Source of the DNA: Psychrobacter sp. JCM 18902
GTDB lineage: Bacteria > Pseudomonadota > Gammaproteobacteria > Pseudomonadales > Moraxellaceae
Assembly: GCF_904846615.1 (NCBI RefSeq)
Contig: NZ_CAJHBK010000001.1
Location: forward strand, 1,426,001-1,490,000
DNA length: 64,000 nt
Direction: 5' to 3'
The position numbers and the translations under genes are program-made. The notes under the pieces were generated by a model. The model saw only the letters and a program-made list of their open reading frames with translations, had not been told where the DNA came from and searched no databases. Shown here in pieces: positions 19,013 to 28,460 of the stretch. Position 1 is the stretch's first letter. Each line of letters starts with the position of its first letter.

Positions 19013-19361
19013 AAGATGTCCTATTTATAATTTTTATTATGGAAATTAACGCCCAAGTCAACAATATTATTGCTTTACGCCAAGCGTGTACTACTTATGA
19101 CTCATTCAGTCGTTGAAGACTAGGCAACGTCTTCATCTAAAACTAATACTACTATCGTTTAGGCTCACTACAAAGTGTAGCGATTTATAGACAAGATGAC
19201 AAATGCTCATTAATTTTTTATGGCTTACTTTTATACAAAAAAATAGCACCTATTGAAATAGATGCTATTTTTTAGCGTTGCTTATATGATTGCTCACAAT
19301 GATTAAGTATTTTTGTTTGCTTGAAAGAAAGCTATGTCAACTTTGCCCGCTTTAGCATTTG
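19013..19361. other. Intergenic region upstream of the ABC transporter operon
   Basis: This 349-base region holds the promoter of the transporter operon and the terminator of the aldehyde dehydrogenase gene at 19238-19273. No open frame of interest was seen. Confidence 0.6.
19238..19273 (-). terminator. Bidirectional-looking terminator after the aldehyde dehydrogenase gene
   Basis: Hairpin with arms AAAAAATAGCA and TGCTATTTTTT and an inner CTATT/AATAG pairing; A- and T-runs on both sides. It lies 88 bases beyond the stop of the minus-strand gene. Confidence 0.8.
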
Positions 19362-20846
19362 TTATTTTAAAAACATTGCCATGGCTTTTTTAAACAACCC
19401 GCCATAAGGTGGCAACAACAAATTCAACCCATTCAGCTTGGATTGTACAAATACTGGTTTCATATGACTAAGACGCTCGAATCCCGCTTTACCATGGTAA
19501 GCACCCGTTCCTGAGTCACCAACCCCGCCAAACGGTAAGTCATGCTGGGCAACATGTATCAGCACTTCATTAATACATAGGCCACCAGAGACCGTATTGT
19601 TACGTACTTTCTCTAGGGCGTTATAGTTATCACCAAAAACGTATAATGCCAGTGGGCGTGGTCGCTCGTTGACAAAATGAATGGCATCATCAAGCGTATC
19701 GTAATGCATCAATGGCAAAATCGGCGCAAAAATCTCGTCCTGCATCACATCACTATCAGGGGCAGGCTCACTCACGATGACAGGCGGCATTAGACGCGTT
19801 TCGATATTAGACTCAGCATCAGTAAGCTTATGGATCCCATCGCTCGATAATGCATCTAGATAGCCTTTGACACGCTTAAATTGCTCGCCATTGATAATAC
19901 GTGAGTAATCTGGATTGCTCTCAATATTTGGATAGTGCTTTTCCATCCACTCTTTTGCTAAACGGATAAACTCTTCATGATATTGGCGCTGAATCAGTAC
20001 ATAATCAGGGGCAATACAGGTCTGACCCGCATTTAGTGTTTTGCCCATCATCACACGATTGACAGCGTTTTCTAAGTTTGCGCCCTCTAACACGACGACC
20101 GGTGATTTACCGCCCAGCTCGAGCGTGACAGGTGTTAAGTTAGGAGCTGCCGCCGCCATGACTTTTTTGCCCACAGCCGTAGAGCCCGTATAAAGCAAAT
20201 GATCAAAAGGCAACTCACTAAAAGCAACCGCAATGTCTACCTCACCCAGTACGACACAAATCATGTCTGGTGAAAAATAACGAGCAATCGCACTGGCAAA
20301 TGCTTGAGCGAACTGCGGTGCCGCTTCACTCATCTTGATCATAACTCTGTTGCCAGCAGTGAGTGCATCAATCATCGGTCCTACTGCTAAAAATAACGGA
20401 TAGTTCCAAGGCACCATGATACCAACCACGCCCAATGGCTGAGGCTGGATTTCATTATGAGCTGGCATATACAGCGCTGAAATAGAAGCCCGCTGAACTT
20501 TCATCCATTTTTTACCGTGCTTTTTGGCATGACTGATACCAGTAAAGCTAGGAAACAACTCGGCAAACTGGGTCTCTGATTCGCTACGATAACCAAAGTC
20601 GGCACTGATCGCTTTGGCGAAACTGGCTTGATTATCGCTAAGCATGACTTCTAGACTGTCTAGTTGGGTTTCACGAGTGGCCCAGTCATTGATTGGCTGC
20701 GTGCGACTGAGTGTTTGTAAGCGTAAAAATTGCGCTCGCATCTCATCAACCGTATGAGCAATACTAGGCGATTTTGGCGCAGGTTGCTGCAACATATCCG
20801 TGTCGATTGAGGTCTGCTCATTCATGTTTTGATTATTATCTGTCAT
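19362..20846 (-). CDS. Aldehyde dehydrogenase, coniferyl-aldehyde-dehydrogenase-like
   Basis: NAD(P)-dependent aldehyde dehydrogenase of 494 residues. Motifs: PQPLGVVGIMVPWNYPLFLAV, the cofactor stretch FTGST-equivalent LLYTGSTAVGKKVM, the general-base motif LELGGKSPVVV and the catalytic Cys in GQTCIAPDYV. GQTCIAPDY places it in the branch with CalB-type coniferyl aldehyde dehydrogenases and fatty-aldehyde dehydrogenases rather than betaine aldehyde dehydrogenases; the true substrate is not determined. The C-terminus is mildly hydrophobic. It has an AAGGAAG ribosome site. Its promoter region begins next to repeat copy B. Confidence 0.93.
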   Translation of the reverse strand: MTDNNQNMNEQTSIDTDMLQQPAPKSPSIAHTVDEMRAQFLRLQTLSRTQPINDWATRETQLDSLEVMLSDNQASFAKAISADFGYRSESETQFAELFPSFTGISHAKKHGKKWMKVQRASISALYMPAHNEIQPQPLGVVGIMVPWNYPLFLAVGPMIDALTAGNRVMIKMSEAAPQFAQAFASAIARYFSPDMICVVLGEVDIAVAFSELPFDHLLYTGSTAVGKKVMAAAAPNLTPVTLELGGKSPVVVLEGANLENAVNRVMMGKTLNAGQTCIAPDYVLIQRQYHEEFIRLAKEWMEKHYPNIESNPDYSRIINGEQFKRVKGYLDALSSDGIHKLTDAESNIETRLMPPVIVSEPAPDSDVMQDEIFAPILPLMHYDTLDDAIHFVNERPRPLALYVFGDNYNALEKVRNNTVSGGLCINEVLIHVAQHDLPFGGVGDSGTGAYHGKAGFERLSHMKPVFVQSKLNGLNLLLPPYGGLFKKAMAMFLK

Positions 20847-20909
20847 TTATCTTCCTTGTCATCTGCGTTGGAGTCAATATACTCTATTGGGTTAGAGACT
20901 CTGTATTTC

Positions 20910-21083
20910 TAGGGCTTGTCCTCATTTTAAAAATGGTGATAAACATGAGATAAATTGCCGTCAAACAAGGAAAGTAGCGCAAATAATATCGAGATATTAA
21001 GAAGCTATTTGACAATGTTTGGCAAAATTTAGCCATTTTTAGCCCATTTAGAAAGCAATCGATTGAATTGAGGACACGCCCTA
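20910..21083 (+). mobile_element. MITE-like palindromic element, copy B
   Basis: A 174-bp element, TA to TA, in the same orientation as copies A and C and nearly identical to C. Left end TAGGGCTTGTCCTCA (one mismatch to the family end), right end the perfect inverse TGAGGACACGCCCTA. The centre contains the palindrome AATATCGAGATATT, and sub-terminal blocks mirror each other, so the whole element can fold on itself. It lies between the divergent aldehyde dehydrogenase gene and lipB. Confidence 0.9.
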
Positions 21084-21448
21084 GTCAGCGGGTTACATCG
21101 ATGGTCACCCCTGAATATAAGTAATGCGATTCCATTCATTGCACTTTAATGTAGCGCATCAACGAATCAATGAACAGCACATTAAGTTGACTCCTGCGTC
21201 TGTATGAAATAAGTGTCTATAAACACGCATCACAATGCTAGAAATTTCATATTAAGCACTGAAAATTTTTGCTTATTATGGCTACTCCGTTAGGGCATTT
21301 ATCAGTGTTTTGATTGTTGAGTTTTACAGCGTGACCAGAGATAATCTTGGGTACCAATCGCAAAAACTGCTACACTCACTATCGATATCACGACTAAATA
21401 TCAGTGATACACCTCTTCGAACCAGACCACAATAAGACTGCGACTCTC
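21084..21448. other. Upstream region of lipB
   Basis: This 365-base stretch after repeat copy B leads into lipB. It is AT-rich and presumably carries the lipB promoter. No conserved RNA element, open frame or strong hairpin was recognised. Confidence 0.5.
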
Positions 21449-22231
21449 ATGCAAAACACCACGCAACAGCTTAATGACACACTGATCAGCAAATCTCTAA
21501 CAACAGCCGATTACGTTCCCACTCTCGATGCGATGCTAGCACGTACACTTGCACGTATTGACTTAAAAAAACAGCAAGGACTGCGCACACCTGACGAATT
21601 ATGGATTGTCGATCACAATGATGTGTATACTTTAGGGCAAGCAGGTAAAGAAGAGCACATCTTGCAACGTACCAATACGCCTATTATAAAAACGGATCGC
21701 GGCGGTCAAGTGACATGGCATGGTCACGGGCAGCTGGTTATTTATTGGTTGTTCGATTTGAATAGCTTGGGCTGGAGTGTGCGCAACTTGGTCTCGCATG
21801 CCGAGCAAGCAATCGAAGACGTTATCAATGACTGTTTGCAAAATTCTGCTTCATCAAACACAACAGCCATCAGCGCCCATGCGCGCCGTGACGCACCCGG
21901 TGTTTATCTATATGCTGATACTTCTGTAGCAGATGATAAAATTATGCTTGGAAAAATGGCATCGTTAGGCTTCAAAATTAAACATGGATTTAGCTATCAC
22001 GGTATCGCGCTTAATTTAAATTGTGACTTGTCCGCATTTAATGCGATTAATCCGTGCGGCTATGCAGGGATGCAAATGTTACGGTTATCCGACTTTGTGG
22101 CTATGCAAAAAGAGTCAGATGAACAAACTGGTGAAGCCTTAAGCTATGAGCAAGTGACCCAAAAACTTATTGATAACATTGCTAAGCGTCATGCCGGACT
22201 CATTGAGCTACGTGCACTCGTACCCAAGTGA
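21449..22231 (+). CDS. lipB: Octanoyl-[ACP]:protein N-octanoyltransferase
   Basis: Transfers octanoyl groups from acyl carrier protein to lipoyl domains, the first step of lipoate synthesis. Family motifs: ELWIVDHNDVYTLGQAGKEEHIL, TDRGGQVTWHGHGQLVIYWLFDL, KMASLGFKIKHGFSYHGIALN with the catalytic Lys, and NPCGYAGM with the acyl-binding Cys. The chosen ATG at 21449 gives 260 residues; an upstream in-frame ATG at 21404 would add 15. A short insertion with SASSNTTAISAHARRDAPGV interrupts the usual spacing before the GVYL-type stretch. lipA is not adjacent. Confidence 0.95.
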   Translation: MQNTTQQLNDTLISKSLTTADYVPTLDAMLARTLARIDLKKQQGLRTPDELWIVDHNDVYTLGQAGKEEHILQRTNTPIIKTDRGGQVTWHGHGQLVIYWLFDLNSLGWSVRNLVSHAEQAIEDVINDCLQNSASSNTTAISAHARRDAPGVYLYADTSVADDKIMLGKMASLGFKIKHGFSYHGIALNLNCDLSAFNAINPCGYAGMQMLRLSDFVAMQKESDEQTGEALSYEQVTQKLIDNIAKRHAGLIELRALVPK

Positions 22232-22320
22232 GTTCTTTGAGTCCATTTTTGCATAATCTTTTTTTGCATAATATCGTGCACGCTTAGACTTAAGCATTGT
22301 GAGAAAATTTAAGTCAAACT

Positions 22321-22329
22321 TGTTATAAT
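22321..22329 (+). promoter_or_regulatory. Extended -10 promoter of ppa
   Basis: TGTTATAAT is a perfect extended -10 (TGn plus TATAAT), about 111 bases before the ppa start. No good -35 is found at the usual distance, which fits extended -10 promoters. Confidence 0.6.
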
Positions 22330-22439
22330 CGCAGGCGGCACATATTGGGCACAGTGATAATATCGCAGTGCCGCGACGTTATTCTTTTATCATCACTTAT
22401 TATTCAAGCACTTAAAACAAAAGCAAATTGGAGTACTTT

Positions 22440-22970
22440 ATGGCAGATTTTAACAAAATTTTGGACGCAGGCGATGTAGACGGCGGCATTATCAACGTAG
22501 TAGTAGAAATCCCAGCTGGTAGCAGCCATAAAATTGAGTGGAATCGCGAACTGGCGGTATTTGAGCTTGATCGTATTGATCCACAGATTTTTGCCAAGCC
22601 TTGTAACTATGGTTTTATCCCGCAAACGCTTGACGAAGATGGTGATGAGCTTGACGTGTTATTGCTGACTGAGCAGCCGCTACCAACTGGTATTTTCCTA
22701 AAAGCCAAAGTCATTGGTGTGATGAAGTTCGTTGATGATGGCGAAGTCGATGACAAGATCGTCGTTGTACCTGCTGACGACCGTGATACAGGCAATGCTT
22801 ATAACAGCCTAGCGGATCTACCAAAACAGCTAATCAACCAGTTAGAGTTCCATTTCAGCCACTATAAAGATCTGAAAAAACCAGGCACTACGGTCGTTGA
22901 ATCTTGGGGCGATGTTGCAGAAGCAAAAGAAGTCATCAAAGAGTCTATCCAACGCTGGAAAGACCTATAG
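22440..22970 (+). CDS. ppa: Inorganic pyrophosphatase, family I
   Basis: Hydrolyses pyrophosphate and pulls biosynthetic reactions forward; soluble and Mg-dependent. The 176 residues contain VVEIPAGSSHKIEWNRELAVFELDR, PCNYGFIPQTLDEDGDELDVLLLTEQPL with the metal-binding Asp cluster, and DDGEVDDKIVVVPADDRD. The ATG at 22440 has GGAG at the right distance; an in-frame ATG 12 bases upstream overlaps that ribosome site and was rejected. It is monocistronic, with a strong terminator downstream. Confidence 0.97.
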   Translation: MADFNKILDAGDVDGGIINVVVEIPAGSSHKIEWNRELAVFELDRIDPQIFAKPCNYGFIPQTLDEDGDELDVLLLTEQPLPTGIFLKAKVIGVMKFVDDGEVDDKIVVVPADDRDTGNAYNSLADLPKQLINQLEFHFSHYKDLKKPGTTVVESWGDVAEAKEVIKESIQRWKDL

Positions 22971-23013
22971 ACCATCAAAAATTGGTAGAAATACTAATAA
23001 AGGATAGCTATTA

Positions 23014-23051
23014 AAATGCCGCAGTCATTATCGTGATTGCGGTATTTTTTT
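23014..23051 (+). terminator. Terminator after ppa
   Basis: Hairpin AATGCCGCA.TCA...TGA.TGCGGTATT followed by T7, about 45 bases after the ppa stop. Confidence 0.85.
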
Positions 23052-23131
23052 GATTGAATATTACTGCTGTAAAATGGTTATAATAATCAACACTATCGAT
23101 GCCTATTTTTCATATCGCCATAAGGACAGTC

Positions 23132-23599
23132 ATGTTTAACCCCGACCCTAGCTCAAAATCAGTCAATCCAAAGCTGCCAAGAGACGTCATCATGATGATC
23201 GAAAAGAATAATTTAGTGATGGCGATCAAAACTTTGGCGGCAGATGAAGACATTAGTATGGATGACGCCAAGAATAGGATTGATGCCTATGAGACACAAC
23301 TAAAGGTGAATCAGCAGCAAAAACTCAACACTATCGCCAGCAAGCAAGGCATTCCTAACCATGCTATTAGCTTTGATAGAGAGCAAGGTGCTGAGGATGA
23401 AGCTGGACAGCTGATAAAAAATCGCGTCAAAACGACTAAGCAAAGTCGAGGATTCAAGAGCCTGCAAAATGGTGTGGACAGCCAGCTTAATGATTTAGGC
23501 TATAAAAAACCGCTGATGCCCTATTGGCTGAAACGGCTATTGGTGATTGCCATTATTATGGCTGGATTATTTTGGATATTATGGCAGGTATTTGGTTAA
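23132..23599 (+). CDS. Hypothetical protein with C-terminal membrane anchor
   Basis: A 155-residue protein with no recognised enzyme motif. Residues about 10-60 (PRDVIMMIEKNNLVMAIKTLAADEDISMDDAKNRIDAYE) look like a short helical domain with a UBA-like or ribosomal-L7/L12-tail-like rhythm. The middle is polar, and the last 25 residues (WLKRLLVIAIIMAGLFWILWQVFG) form a single membrane helix with a tiny tail. This predicts a cytoplasmic domain anchored at the C-terminus. The start at 23132 has AAGGACAG upstream, and an earlier in-frame ATG at 23099 lacks one. Function unknown. Confidence 0.7.
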   Translation: MFNPDPSSKSVNPKLPRDVIMMIEKNNLVMAIKTLAADEDISMDDAKNRIDAYETQLKVNQQQKLNTIASKQGIPNHAISFDREQGAEDEAGQLIKNRVKTTKQSRGFKSLQNGVDSQLNDLGYKKPLMPYWLKRLLVIAIIMAGLFWILWQVFG

Positions 23600-23741
23600 C
23601 TAGGACAGGATATTGTCGTGTTAATTTTTTATAGTCTGTTATAGGTGGTTCCATTATAGCAGTCTATTTTAAGTAGTCTACTAATACGCATGAGGGCTGA
23701 AATAACTGGTTCCTTTGAGGTATACCTATTTTTTAAACTTA

Positions 23742-24455
23742 CTACATCTTATAGTGCTTTTTTAAAATATCTATAATGGGTGCATACTCTTCTTTAAAGA
23801 ATATATAGTTTTCTTCAGCTAGTGACATAGAGCTTCTCATCTGCGGTTGGCATTCTAGTACGCAGCTTACTAAGTCAATATCTCCTGTAATAACGCTCCT
23901 TTCAAGTAAGTTTCTACTATAATTATCTAAATTCTCAATATCATAACCCTGCTGTAAAGCACGCTCTAAAAGCTTTAAATCTTTTTTATCAAGAGCCTCA
24001 TCCACGGTATTTTCATATACTGAAATATCTTGAAGGTCGAATAGAGAGCTGCGAAATTCTGAAAAGGATTGTGCCAGCTTGATACATTTAGTGCCTATAG
24101 TATCTTTATCATAGAAATAGACTTCTCCAAAACTATCTGCCGCTAGACTTAGCATGATGTCGTTACCTACATTGTCATCGGCTATGATTAAAAATTTTCG
24201 TCCTTCCTCATGATCTATGCTTTTTCCATTCTTGTACGAATTAATTAAATCAAAATAATCATTGTCATTGGAAATCCTACATACATGATGAATAATAGAG
24301 TATTCACCTTTAAATACCTCAAAAGCATTTTTCTCAAAACCCATACCATTATGCTCTAGCAAATAACCTCTATAGTCTTGAGGGAGTGTTACACCTAAAA
24401 CATCTTCTAGGGTCGCTAATCTTTGCGTATCCAACGGGGAAGTAGTTTCAATCAT
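23742..24455 (-). CDS. SMI1/KNR4 domain protein with ankyrin-like C-terminus
   Basis: A 237-residue protein. The N-terminal about 125 residues match the SMI1/KNR4 (SUKH) fold pattern: LEDVLGVTLPQDYRGYLLEHNGMGF, then an Asp/Gly-rich stretch FLIIADDNVGNDIMLSL and GEVYFYDKD. The C-terminal part, about 155-235, reads as one to two ankyrin-like helical repeats (TVDEALDKKDLKLLERALQQGYDIENLDNYSRNLLERSVITGDIDLVSCVLE). SUKH proteins are frequent immunity proteins for contact-dependent or polymorphic toxins. No toxin gene is adjacent here, so this would be an orphan. Its base composition is more AT-rich than the flanking core genes. Confidence 0.8.
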   Translation of the reverse strand: MIETTSPLDTQRLATLEDVLGVTLPQDYRGYLLEHNGMGFEKNAFEVFKGEYSIIHHVCRISNDNDYFDLINSYKNGKSIDHEEGRKFLIIADDNVGNDIMLSLAADSFGEVYFYDKDTIGTKCIKLAQSFSEFRSSLFDLQDISVYENTVDEALDKKDLKLLERALQQGYDIENLDNYSRNLLERSVITGDIDLVSCVLECQPQMRSSMSLAEENYIFFKEEYAPIIDILKKHYKM

Positions 24456-24577
24456 TCAATCGATCTCTATTCATGTTAAAGAATATGACGTGTACTATTG
24501 ATTTTATAGTTATCAAGTTCATATCTACCACTATCAGATCGACTCCTATATAGCGCACCAATCACGAGTAAATACAA

Positions 24578-25114
24578 ATGAGCTTCAATTTTTACGCAGT
24601 ATCTAGATTTAAGGATAGCGAAGCTATTTTTGATGCCAAATGGACTAACATCGCTAACTTTATCGAAAACATTGGTATCGAAAACATCAACGATTACTTA
24701 ACTGTAGAAAACGATTTTATAGACTTTTTAAGAATGTTTTACACTGATAGCTCAACAATTCCTCAAGAGAAATATGGCTTAAGTTTACTGGGGTTTTGTA
24801 TAAATGTGCATGATTTAAAAATTTTCAGTGAAAAGCATTTTTACGGTTTAAAGGATGTAAAAACAAGGCTGTATGCGTTAGCTAAATTAAACATTAGCTA
24901 TATATCTGAAAATGATTTAACTTTCTTGCTTAGATGCTGGGTAAGAGATTTATGCTCGATTCATTTCTTTGATGTCAGTACAGGTAGTTTATTGAGATCA
25001 TCAGACGAAAGTTTTACTTTTACTATGATTTTACGTGAAGATGTAGAGATTTCAGATATCTTTGAGCCAGTTGATAATGTATATATACATGAAGCTTTAG
25101 ATCCAGATAGATAA
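24578..25114 (+). CDS. Hypothetical protein of the accessory region
   Basis: A 178-residue protein rich in Phe, Ile, Asp and Asn, with no signal peptide or membrane helix and no motif I recognise. It is divergent from the SMI1/KNR4 gene, with 122 bases between them, and shares its AT-rich composition. Size, acidity and position would suit a second immunity-type protein, but this is inference only. No clear Shine-Dalgarno sequence precedes the ATG. The 260 bases after it contain no gene, only an AT-rich stretch with two copies of TTTTTTTAGAC. Confidence 0.65.
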   Translation: MSFNFYAVSRFKDSEAIFDAKWTNIANFIENIGIENINDYLTVENDFIDFLRMFYTDSSTIPQEKYGLSLLGFCINVHDLKIFSEKHFYGLKDVKTRLYALAKLNISYISENDLTFLLRCWVRDLCSIHFFDVSTGSLLRSSDESFTFTMILREDVEISDIFEPVDNVYIHEALDPDR

Positions 25115-25374
25115 TAATCTGGATTGTAATACACTTAGCGATAAGTGCTATCCAAGGTTTCTTGAGCTTGAAAAACTAACGTTCTGTACACCATTAATTA
25201 TACTGTGAATATTTCAGTGAGTTAAAACCTTAATATCATTAGCCTACAGCCAAAGACTCAAGTCCTCACTAGGGAACCAAAGCCTTAAATTTTTCTGAAA
25301 CTATTTTTTTAGACACATGTTTTTTTAGACTGAAATATGCATAAAAAAATAGATAGGACTATATGTAATTTATT

Positions 25375-25767
25375 TTATTTACTCTGTTCAAGATCTTTTA
25401 GTATGGCACAATCGGCGTTTGCATCACCTGAGCAATGATCAGCAGAAACCTGTAATAAGCTCACCATATCTTGCAATTGAGCTATTTTTTGGTTCAAAGT
25501 TGCGATATGTTGCAGTGTCAACTGTTTAACATCAGCACTCTGCCGATCTGTATTTTTCCGCAAATCAAGCAACTCTTTCATGTGTTTGGAGGAAAAACCT
25601 AAATCACGAGCCTGTCTCAAAAAGCATAAGTCTTTTATATCTTGTGTAGAATAGATTCGATACCCTGAATTCGAGCGTTTTGCGGCAGCAAGCAACCCGA
25701 TCTGTTCATAATAGCGTATCATTTTGGGAGAGATTCCTGATTGCTCTGACGCTTGACCGATATTCAT
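25375..25767 (-). CDS. cueR: Copper-responsive MerR-family regulator
   Basis: A 130-residue MerR-type activator: winged helix-turn-helix MNIGQASEQSGISPKMIRYYEQIGLL, dimerisation helix, and the metal loop CSGDANADC near residue 112, which is the Cys-x7-Cys pattern of CueR-like Cu(I) sensors. It is transcribed in the same direction as copA, 65 bases downstream, with a perfect AGGAGG ribosome site and a terminator-like hairpin in the gap. Its targets are expected to be the two 19-bp-spacer promoters between copA and copZ. Confidence 0.93.
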   Translation of the reverse strand: MNIGQASEQSGISPKMIRYYEQIGLLAAAKRSNSGYRIYSTQDIKDLCFLRQARDLGFSSKHMKELLDLRKNTDRQSADVKQLTLQHIATLNQKIAQLQDMVSLLQVSADHCSGDANADCAILKDLEQSK

Positions 25768-25784
25768 AACTTTCCTCCTGATAT

Positions 25785-25819
25785 AAAAAGGGTTAAAGCC
25801 AGACGGCTACTTTAACCCT
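25785..25819 (-). terminator. Terminator-like hairpin between copA and cueR
   Basis: A 10-bp perfect stem AGGGTTAAAG/CTTTAACCCT with an 11-base loop, followed on the minus strand by TTTTTAT. It sits after the copA stop and just before the cueR ribosome site, so cueR would be expressed by read-through or from a separate weak promoter. Confidence 0.75.
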
Positions 25820-25832
25820 ATCTTAATACAAT

Positions 25833-28310
25833 CTATGCTTTGATCACGGGCACCTGAAAATACTTTAAGCGTAAGGCATTACCTAGCACAAAAACAGAAG
25901 ATAGCGCCATTGCCCCTGCTGCAAAAATAGGTGACAACAAAATTCCAAACGCTGGATATAAAATCCCTGCGGCAATTGGAATCAGAGCAATATTATAGAA
26001 AAATGCCCAAAATAGATTTTGTCGAATATTTTTGATGGTGGCCTTACTTAAAGCAATCGCATTAGGAACCCCTTGTAAACTACCTGACATCAACACCACA
26101 TCTGCTGCCTCAATCGCTACATCTGTCCCTGTCCCAATTGCCAGTCCGACATCAGCTTGAGCAAGAGCGGGTGCATCATTAATACCATCACCAACAAAAG
26201 CCACTCGTCCATATTGTTGTTGCAGTTGACGTATCGCATCTACTTTTCCATCAGGCAACACTTCTGCGATCACTTGATCAATATGTAATTTTGCGGCAAT
26301 CGCTTGCGCAGTATGGCGATTGTCGCCTGTAATCATTGCTACTTTTAAGCCCAGTTGATGTAAACCTGCAATAGCGGCATAAGTGGTGTCTTTAATAGGA
26401 TCTGCAACGGCAATAATAGCAGCCAATTTCTGATCAATCGCGACATATATGGGGGTTTTAGCTTCTTGTCCTAAGTGCGCGGCTTCGTCTTTAAAGGGAG
26501 TAACATCAAGTCCTAATTGCTGCATATAACGATCAGCACCAATATGAACGGCTTGACCTTCAACTTCTGCTTTGATTCCAAATCCCGTCACAGAGTCAAA
26601 AGTGGTAATCGGTAATAAGCTAATATTCTGTTGCTCTGCGGCCTGAACAATGGCTAGGGCAATAGGATGTTCAGATTTTGCTTCAACCGATGCCACAATA
26701 CGCAAGACTTGCTCACGTTCGAACCCTGGTTGGACATAAAATTCTGTCAAGGTTGGTTTGCCTTCAGTCAATGTGCCAGTTTTATCGACCGCAATGACTT
26801 GAACGTCTTGTAAAGCTTGTAATGCTTCACCTTTACGGAATAAGACGCCCATTTCTGCACCGCGACCTGTCCCCACCATAATGGATGTAGGGGTTGCCAA
26901 GCCCATTGCACAGGGACAAGCAATGATTAGGACGGCAACGGCGTTGACGAGACTAAACGTCAAAGCAGGTTCAGGACCAAAAATAAACCAGACTATAAAA
27001 GTTAGCATTGCCAAGAGCATGACTATGGGGACAAACCACATAGTGACTTTATCAACCAATGCCTGAATCGGTAATTTAGACCCTTGAGCCTGTTCAACCA
27101 TGCGAATGATTTGCGCCAATACCGACGATTCTCCAATGGCAGTTGCCCGAAAATTTAAGTTTCCATTCTGATTAACCGTGCCTCCTACCACTTGATCACC
27201 GACTTGTTTTTTGACAGGAACGGGTTCACCTGTAATCATGGATTCATCAATATAACTTTGACCTTCAACGACTTCACCATCGACTGGAACACGCTCACCG
27301 GGACGAATCTCAACAATCGTTTCTGTGGTCACCTCTGCAATCGGCACTTCAACCACTTGCCCATTGTGGTGAACACGTGCTGTTTTTGCTTGCATACCCA
27401 CTAGGTGTTGAATGGCTTGAGAGGTACGTCCTTTAGCTTTTGCCTCAAAATAACGCCCTAATAAAATTAAGCTTACAATCACAGCGGCTGCTTCGTAATA
27501 AACATTCACAGTGCTTTCAGGTAGAACTTGTGGAATAAATGTTGCGAATAGTGAAAAACTATAAGCCGCCAGTGTGCCCACAGCCACCAATGAATTCATA
27601 TCTGGAGCAAAGCGCCATAATGCTGGAATACCTTTTTGATAAAAACGTCGCCCTGGAAAGATGAGTACCAGCGTGGTCAAAACACATTGAATCAGCCAGC
27701 TTTGTTGCGTGCCGATATTGTCCATGACCCACATATGAAAAGCTGGAATCATATGTGACCCCATTTCTAGAATAAAAACAGGCACGGCTAGAATTAAAGA
27801 GATCATTAAATCTCGTTTCAGCTGCTGCTGTTCCGTGGCTTTTTTATCCTGTTGAACACTCACACTTTGCTCAATCTGCTTAGCTGTATATCCCGCTTTT
27901 TTAACGGCTTGAATCAAATCGCTGCTCTGTACTTGAGCGTTGCCTTGTACCCATGCTCGTTCGGTAGCAAGGTTGACGTTTGCTTGTTGTACGCCCTCAA
28001 CTTTTTTTAATGCTTTTTCTACCCGTCCAACACAGGAAGCACAAGTCATACCTTCTATCGACAGCTCAATCGGCTGAGATGCCAAGATCTTATAACCGGC
28101 TCGTTCTACGGCTTTGGTTACTGCGATAAGGTTTAAAGGTTGAGACGAGGAAATCATGGCGTTTTCAGTCGCAAGATTCACCTCAGCATTTTCAACACCT
28201 TCAACTTTTTTTAATGCTTTTTCCACCCGCCCCACACATGAAGCACAGGTCATACCTTCAATGGGCAATGTTTCATTGTAAAGATAATACTTACTATTTT
28301 CTGAGTTCAT
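25833..28310 (-). CDS. copA: Copper-exporting P-type ATPase CopA
   Basis: P1B-1 ATPase pumping Cu(I) out of the cytoplasm; 825 residues. Two N-terminal metal-binding domains each have GMTCASC (first at Cys22/Cys25). After these come eight predicted membrane helices, the actuator motif TGEPVPV, the translocation motif CPC in ACPCAMG, the phosphorylation motif [30 protein letters not shown], and the copper-type signatures YN in FFYNIAL and MALSS near the end. The ATG at 28310 has AGAGGG upstream; an in-frame ATG farther out was not used. It is expressed from a MerR-type promoter divergent from copZ. Confidence 0.96.
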   Translation of the reverse strand: MNSENSKYYLYNETLPIEGMTCASCVGRVEKALKKVEGVENAEVNLATENAMISSSQPLNLIAVTKAVERAGYKILASQPIELSIEGMTCASCVGRVEKALKKVEGVQQANVNLATERAWVQGNAQVQSSDLIQAVKKAGYTAKQIEQSVSVQQDKKATEQQQLKRDLMISLILAVPVFILEMGSHMIPAFHMWVMDNIGTQQSWLIQCVLTTLVLIFPGRRFYQKGIPALWRFAPDMNSLVAVGTLAAYSFSLFATFIPQVLPESTVNVYYEAAAVIVSLILLGRYFEAKAKGRTSQAIQHLVGMQAKTARVHHNGQVVEVPIAEVTTETIVEIRPGERVPVDGEVVEGQSYIDESMITGEPVPVKKQVGDQVVGGTVNQNGNLNFRATAIGESSVLAQIIRMVEQAQGSKLPIQALVDKVTMWFVPIVMLLAMLTFIVWFIFGPEPALTFSLVNAVAVLIIACPCAMGLATPTSIMVGTGRGAEMGVLFRKGEALQALQDVQVIAVDKTGTLTEGKPTLTEFYVQPGFEREQVLRIVASVEAKSEHPIALAIVQAAEQQNISLLPITTFDSVTGFGIKAEVEGQAVHIGADRYMQQLGLDVTPFKDEAAHLGQEAKTPIYVAIDQKLAAIIAVADPIKDTTYAAIAGLHQLGLKVAMITGDNRHTAQAIAAKLHIDQVIAEVLPDGKVDAIRQLQQQYGRVAFVGDGINDAPALAQADVGLAIGTGTDVAIEAADVVLMSGSLQGVPNAIALSKATIKNIRQNLFWAFFYNIALIPIAAGILYPAFGILLSPIFAAGAMALSSVFVLGNALRLKYFQVPVIKA

Positions 28311-28343
28311 AACACCCTCTATCATGTTCAATCTGTTATCAAC

Positions 28344-28374
28344 AGCATAGAGGTTGACATGATGGTAAGGTCAA
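28344..28374 (-). promoter_or_regulatory. CueR-type promoter of copA
   Basis: On the minus strand, -35 TTGACC (28369-28374) and -10 TATGCT (28344-28349) are separated by exactly 19 bases, the overlong spacer typical of MerR-family activation. The spacer carries CTTACCATCATG, closely similar to the partner promoter facing copZ. Confidence 0.8.
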
Positions 28375-28395
28375 GCGTGTTTTTTAAAAATGTGT

Positions 28396-28426
28396 TTGAC
28401 CTTGCCATCATGACAAGGCTTAAGCT
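28396..28426 (+). promoter_or_regulatory. CueR-type promoter of copZ
   Basis: -35 TTGACC (28396-28401), 19-base spacer and -10 TAAGCT (28421-28426). The spacer contains the dyad CCTTGCCATCATGACAAGG, as expected of a CueR operator. It is 34 bases before the copZ start. Confidence 0.85.
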
Positions 28427-28460
28427 TAGTGATGAAATAAAACTTATTTGGAGAAAGATT

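Noticed and set aside
22241..22276. Direct repeat TTTTTGCATAAT twice after lipB as a regulatory repeat
   Set aside because: Two short AT-rich copies only; likely slippage with no supporting context.
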